Positions 5,213 through 6,256 of a stretch of 6,256 nt of DNA are shown here, in pieces. The DNA is from an uncultured Anaerolineaceae bacterium (GTDB taxonomy: Bacteria > Chloroflexota > Anaerolineae > Anaerolineales > Anaerolineaceae), in NCBI GenBank assembly GCA_937907495.1, contig CALESS010000173.1:1-6256 (forward strand), given 5' to 3'. A program made the position numbers and the translations under genes. The first letter of the stretch is position 1. The number at the start of each line of letters is the position of its first letter. The notes under the pieces are model-generated. The model saw only the letters and a program-made list of their open reading frames with translations. It was not told the origin of the DNA and made no database searches.

Positions 5213-6256
5213 ATGGAAATTTTTAACGCAACCTCGCTGGATTTATATCCCCGCTCCGCCGTCCAACACCAGGGGGCAGAATTTGCTCTGGCCCGCTCCG
5301 GCTCTGCCCGCCACTTACTGATTTATGCCCCCCAGGGTTCCCCCATCTTGCAATCCTTCCGGGGGGAAGCCTCATCCCATGGCGGGCATTGCTTGCTGCT
5401 CTGCCCCCTCAGCCCGGAAAACGCAGCCAGCCTGCGCGCCGCCCTGCCCTGGTTGCGCCCGCAGCCGCTGGGGCTGGACACCTCGGCTGGCATGGGTGAC
5501 CGCCTGGGTCTTGCCACACCCGGACACGTGCGTGCCATCCGTGCCACGGGCAGCCAGGTTGCTCCCATCTTTATCCAGCAATCCATGCGCGAAAATACCC
5601 GCACAGGCCGCACCCCCCAGCAAGTGCTGGATGATGCCACCTGGGGCATGTTCTCTGAAGGCTGGCAGCAGCCCCACGGCGCGGATGCGGATCACCTGAA
5701 AAGCACAGCCGATGTGGATGCCTGCCTGGCCTGCGGATACACCTTCTTTACCATTGATCCGGGCGAGTATGTCAACAACCAGGCCGAAACCGCCAGTTTG
5801 TCCGATCTCCGCCAGATGGCTGAAGCTCTTCCCCCCCAATTACGACCCTCCGCCAGCGGCCTGCCCGGCAAGACGTTCAAAATTGAGCATCTCAACCTGC
5901 ATTTTGATGAATATATCTTGTTAAAAGCCGCGGTCAAGTATGGACAGGCGGTGCGGCATGTCGCCAACATGTACCACCATCTCCTGCAATCCGCCGGGGG
6001 GCAGCCCTTGGAACTGGAAGTCTCAGTAGACGAAACCGATCTACCCACCAGCCATGCCGAACACGTCTACATCGCCAGCCAGTTGCAGCGGTTGGAGGTG
6101 CGCTGGGTCAGCCTGGCGCCGCGCTACATCGGCCGTTTTGAAAAAGGGGTGGATTACATCGGCAGCCTGAATACTTTCGAAACCGATTTTTCCGGGCACG
6201 CCGCCATCGCCCGCCACTTTGGCCCTTACAAGCTCAGCCTGCATTCCGGCTCCGAT
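5213..6256 (+). CDS. uxaE: Tagaturonate epimerase UxaE, 3' end beyond window
   Basis: Predicted to epimerise D-tagaturonate to D-fructuronate, linking galacturonate breakdown to the fructuronate/mannonate branch of hexuronate catabolism in the cytoplasm. The first 348 residues are present with no stop before the window edge; the family is longer, near 480-500. Family-typical segments seen in order: TPGHVRAI, IQQSMRENTRTGRTPQQVLDDATWGMF, a GADADHLKS segment, the FFTIDPGEYVNNQ strand, YGQAVRHVANMYHHL, VSVDETDLPTSHAEHVYIA, VSLAPRYIGRFEKGVDYIG and GPYKLSLHSGSD, the last at the window end. The Asp/His/Glu-rich segments likely form the metal and substrate site. It shares a transcript with the LacI-family regulator upstream. 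The epimerase family was described from Thermotoga; family membership is recognised here from memory of these motifs, and exact substrate specificity is inferred. Confidence 0.82.
   Translation, partial: MEIFNATSLDLYPRSAVQHQGAEFALARSGSARHLLIYAPQGSPILQSFRGEASSHGGHCLLLCPLSPENAASLRAALPWLRPQPLGLDTSAGMGDRLGLATPGHVRAIRATGSQVAPIFIQQSMRENTRTGRTPQQVLDDATWGMFSEGWQQPHGADADHLKSTADVDACLACGYTFFTIDPGEYVNNQAETASLSDLRQMAEALPPQLRPSASGLPGKTFKIEHLNLHFDEYILLKAAVKYGQAVRHVANMYHHLLQSAGGQPLELEVSVDETDLPTSHAEHVYIASQLQRLEVRWVSLAPRYIGRFEKGVDYIGSLNTFETDFSGHAAIARHFGPYKLSLHSGSD

Overview
The window is bacterial chromosomal DNA from a GC-rich organism. Six protein genes are packed into two divergent operons around one AT-rich intergenic region of about 200 bp. 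The combination of a bacterial archaeal-type phosphoglycerate mutase, a UxaE-type tagaturonate epimerase and this style of LacI regulator would fit a Chloroflexota (Anaerolineae-like) heterotroph. That assignment is an inference from gene content, and no taxonomic marker gene is present. Nothing points to a phage, transposon, CRISPR array or RNA gene.

Minus strand (3972 down to 1): four tightly spaced genes form one probable operon. First come two tandem paralogous HAD-superfamily proteins (3972-3235 and 3228-2461). Both have DxGNT in place of the usual DxDxT nucleophile motif. Next is a 529-residue protein (2461-872) whose whole sequence matches the cofactor-independent phosphoglycerate mutase GpmI, but with the two parts in swapped order. 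The last gene (858 to the window edge) is an archaeal-type phosphoglycerate mutase (ApgM), of which the first 286 residues are present. Intergenic distances are 6 bp, a 1-bp TAATG overlap, and 13 bp.

Plus strand (4172 to 6256): a LacI-family repressor is followed 12 bp later by a tagaturonate epimerase (UxaE, first 348 residues, cut by the window edge). A good sigma70-type promoter and a near-perfect LacI-type operator lie directly upstream of the repressor gene, so autoregulation and control of a hexuronate-catabolic operon are likely.

The most notable item is the GpmI homologue. It is a natural circular permutation. The classical C-terminal 60% comes first, the classical C and N termini are fused through a short linker, and the new termini fall in a loop of the phosphotransferase domain. 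All seven metal and nucleophile residues of the phosphatase core are kept. Some substrate-site residues of the transferase domain are changed. It sits directly beside a second, differently built phosphoglycerate mutase of the same superfamily, which raises the question of whether the two are redundant or the permuted enzyme has a new substrate.
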